A stretch of 64,000 nucleotides of DNA from Dirofilaria immitis (Eukaryota > Nematoda > Chromadorea > Rhabditida > Onchocercidae), in contig JAKNDB010000088.1 in NCBI GenBank assembly GCA_024305405.1, forward strand, positions 2,498,001 to 2,562,000. Reading direction: 5' to 3'. The notes beneath the pieces are model-generated. The model saw only the letters and a list, made by a program, of their open reading frames with translations, was not told where the DNA came from and made no database searches. The translations under genes and the position numbers were made by a program. Positions 62,094 to 64,000 of the stretch are shown piece by piece. The first letter of the stretch is position 1. Each line of letters begins with the position of its first letter.

Positions 62094-63271
62094 GATAATA
62101 ATTGGATTAATAATAAACGAATAGATCAATCACAAAATGCTATCGATAAGTTTACATCATGTGAACTTCTTTCCGGATCGTTGACAATAAGAGCTTTATC
62201 AAGAATGAAAACAGAACAATGTCGCATGAAAGCTCGTGATATCGTTTGTAACATTAATCAGCTGATACCTGATTCACTTACGAATACGTGTCCAAAATAT
62301 GGTTAGATTATAATTTAATACAATTTTAAAATAACAAGAGAAATTAATAAAATAAATTTAAAATTTCAAATATTAGAAAGTATTTAAGGAATAATTTTAA
62401 AAGCTTTCATAAACTTCATATATTTATTTCTAAATATGACATAATTCATTTCTAAATGTTTACTATTTGCAAATATTTCAATCTCACTGAAACTTATTTA
62501 TCTAAGATGTTAGCTATATTTTTAAAAAAGAAAAAAATTTGCCAGAAAGTATATTTTTGTTTTAAACTTTATCAAAATAAATAGAGCTGTATTGAATTTA
62601 ATATTAGCTAAAAATTTTTCGAATTTTTTCCATATAATTTGATTAATTTAATCATATTATTATAATTTGCAATTTATTTATTTTAGATGAAAATTTACGT
62701 GGTCATTATATGGGTTGTTTTAAAGATTCATCAAATTCTCGTCTTCTTAATGGACATTTTTATAATTTTAAAAATAATTCGCCATCATATTGTGTAAATA
62801 TGTGCCTTCGAGCAGGTTATAGTTTTGCAGGTTAGCAAATATGAATTTAAGCAGTCTTTAATTTTTAAATTCTCAGATAAGTTATTTTTTTAGGATTATT
62901 CTTATTTATTTGTTTACTCAAACAATGTATTTCTTAGTTTTTAATAATATAAACTATACTTCGAATAAAGTTTCCCGAAAGAAAATACTCTACGATATTG
63001 TCTATGCCGAACCATTTCGTTGAATTCATTCATTATATGCATACTTTTTTTTCTTAGATTATAGATTTATTTATGAAAATTTATCGATATTTTTACTGAT
63101 ATTATTTTAATGCAGGTATTGAATATCGTGATGAGTGTTTTTGTGGTGACAGTTTGACAAGTGTTACATCACTTCCGGATATATCATGCGAACGGTATCA
63201 TTGTGATAATGATGACAGTTTATTTTGTGGTGGTTATAATGCAGCTGCTGTATATCGTACTGGTATAATTG
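62094..63271 (+). CDS. sqv-6: Peptide O-xylosyltransferase with WSC domain (partial at both ends)
   Basis: Peptide O-xylosyltransferase is a Golgi type II membrane enzyme that starts chondroitin and heparan sulfate chains by adding xylose to serine. Three in-phase exons are visible: 62094-62301, 62687-62830, 63116-63271. Exon one has CELLSGSLTIRALSRMKTEQC and ARDIVC...TCPKYG, like the region between membrane stem and WSC domain in xylosyltransferases. Exons two and three encode one WSC domain: HYMGCFKD, NNSPSYCVNMCLRAGYSFAG, YRDECFCGDSL, CERYHC, LFCGG.NAAAVYRTG, with the expected cysteines. The catalytic domain should lie beyond the window's end; the anchor exon is not found upstream. The combination fits the nematode sqv-6 and insect oxt proteins; another WSC-domain protein cannot be excluded without the catalytic part. 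No frameshift is needed in these exons. Confidence 0.7.
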
Positions 63272-64000
63272 GTGAGAATTAAGGGATTAAATAGTTTTAC
63301 TTTTTATATAAATAATTGGAAAGAAGATTTCAATAATTTTTATAATTAAAAAATATTTATCATATCAATGTAACTGGCAAGAATTAAAACATTGCAATAG
63401 TTTTTATAAATAATAATTGAAATTTCTACGGTACATTATTAATCGAAATAAGAAATTAAAAATCATTTCAAGAATGACTTTTCTCCCTTATATATATTGA
63501 TTGCTATAAAAGATAATTTTTGAATTTAACAGAAAATGAATAGAAAAAAGAGCTGTAGGATAAGTAAGAAAATTAAAATCATCAATAACAGAAATAATAA
63601 AATTCGATAAGTTATGATATAGTAAAATGAGCCATAAAAGTAAGATGAAAAAATAAAATAACGAAATTAAAAAAAAATTATAGCATTGAAAAATAGATTT
63701 GAAATAGTGCTAATGACAATAATGCTGGAAACTAACTAGCAATTATATTTTAAAAATCAAAGTCTATAGATGGGACGATAGGATTAAAAATAAAGATATG
63801 AATAAAAACTCAGAATAGTTCTGAATAATAGTGATATAGCACTGTAGAAATTATAACTGTTAAATACTTAAATTGATTGTGATAAGAATATAAATTTATA
63901 ATTTGAATAAATAATGGATGTGATATTTATCAATATGATAATAGGGAAAATAATAGTACAGCAGAAATTGTCATGACTATAAAATATTTAAATTCGTTAT
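63272..64000. other. Start of the intron after the WSC exons
   Basis: It begins with a donor GTGAGA directly after exon three and stays AT-rich to the window end. No exon was recognised. Confidence 0.55.

Overview
The window is very AT-rich eukaryotic DNA. Genes are split by spliceosomal introns (GT...AG, acceptors of the TTTTCAG type), and several first coding exons sit directly behind a TTTTCAG- or TTAACAG-like acceptor, as expected for spliced-leader trans-splicing. Gene content, small exons, introns of 0.1-1 kb and a decayed BEL/Pao retrotransposon point to a nematode, probably a spirurid (filarial-like) parasite. The species is inferred, not proven. There is no bacterial-style operon, no CRISPR array and no tRNA or rRNA that I could recognise.

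Layout. 1-23.6 kb is mostly gene-poor AT-rich DNA with one orphan coding exon (minus strand, 617-787), a decayed BEL/Pao integrase with LTR-like sequence (about 8.88-11.19 kb), and tandem repeats (20.48 and 21.47 kb). 23.68-32.49 kb (+) carries a 12-exon gene for a Thr/Ser-rich, polyglutamine-containing protein with a conserved-looking C-terminal region; its introns are full of minisatellites and one contains a (TTA)n tract of about 315 bp. 34.04-36.23 kb (-) is NAA40, an N-terminal acetyltransferase. 38.6-54.1 kb (+) is a co-oriented cluster: TDRD3, ISCA1, FAU (ubiquitin-like-S30), an RPS19BP1/AROS-like gene and a proline-rich protein ending in a membrane anchor. 55.7-57.6 kb (-) is ADO, a thiol dioxygenase. 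62.1 kb to the end (+) is the 5' part of a peptide O-xylosyltransferase (sqv-6 type) with a WSC domain; it runs out of the window.

The most important cross-cutting observation is that almost every recognisable gene is broken by single missing bases. I count 12 places in eight genes where exon phase, the open reading frame and protein-family similarity all require exactly one extra base, usually in an A or T run. All are deletions and none is an insertion. The simplest reading is a draft assembly with uncorrected indel errors, so automated gene models here will be wrong. Real pseudogenisation of eight unrelated neighbouring genes, or slippage-based decoding, are less likely alternatives. Exon coordinates below were read by eye from splice signals and phase.

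Functionally, FAU and RPS19BP1 both concern the small ribosomal subunit and lie about 0.5 kb apart on one strand. TDRD3 (RNA/topoisomerase scaffold), ISCA1 (mitochondrial Fe-S assembly), NAA40 (histone N-terminal acetylation), ADO (N-terminal cysteine/cysteamine oxidation) and the xylosyltransferase (glycosaminoglycan initiation) are unrelated housekeeping genes.
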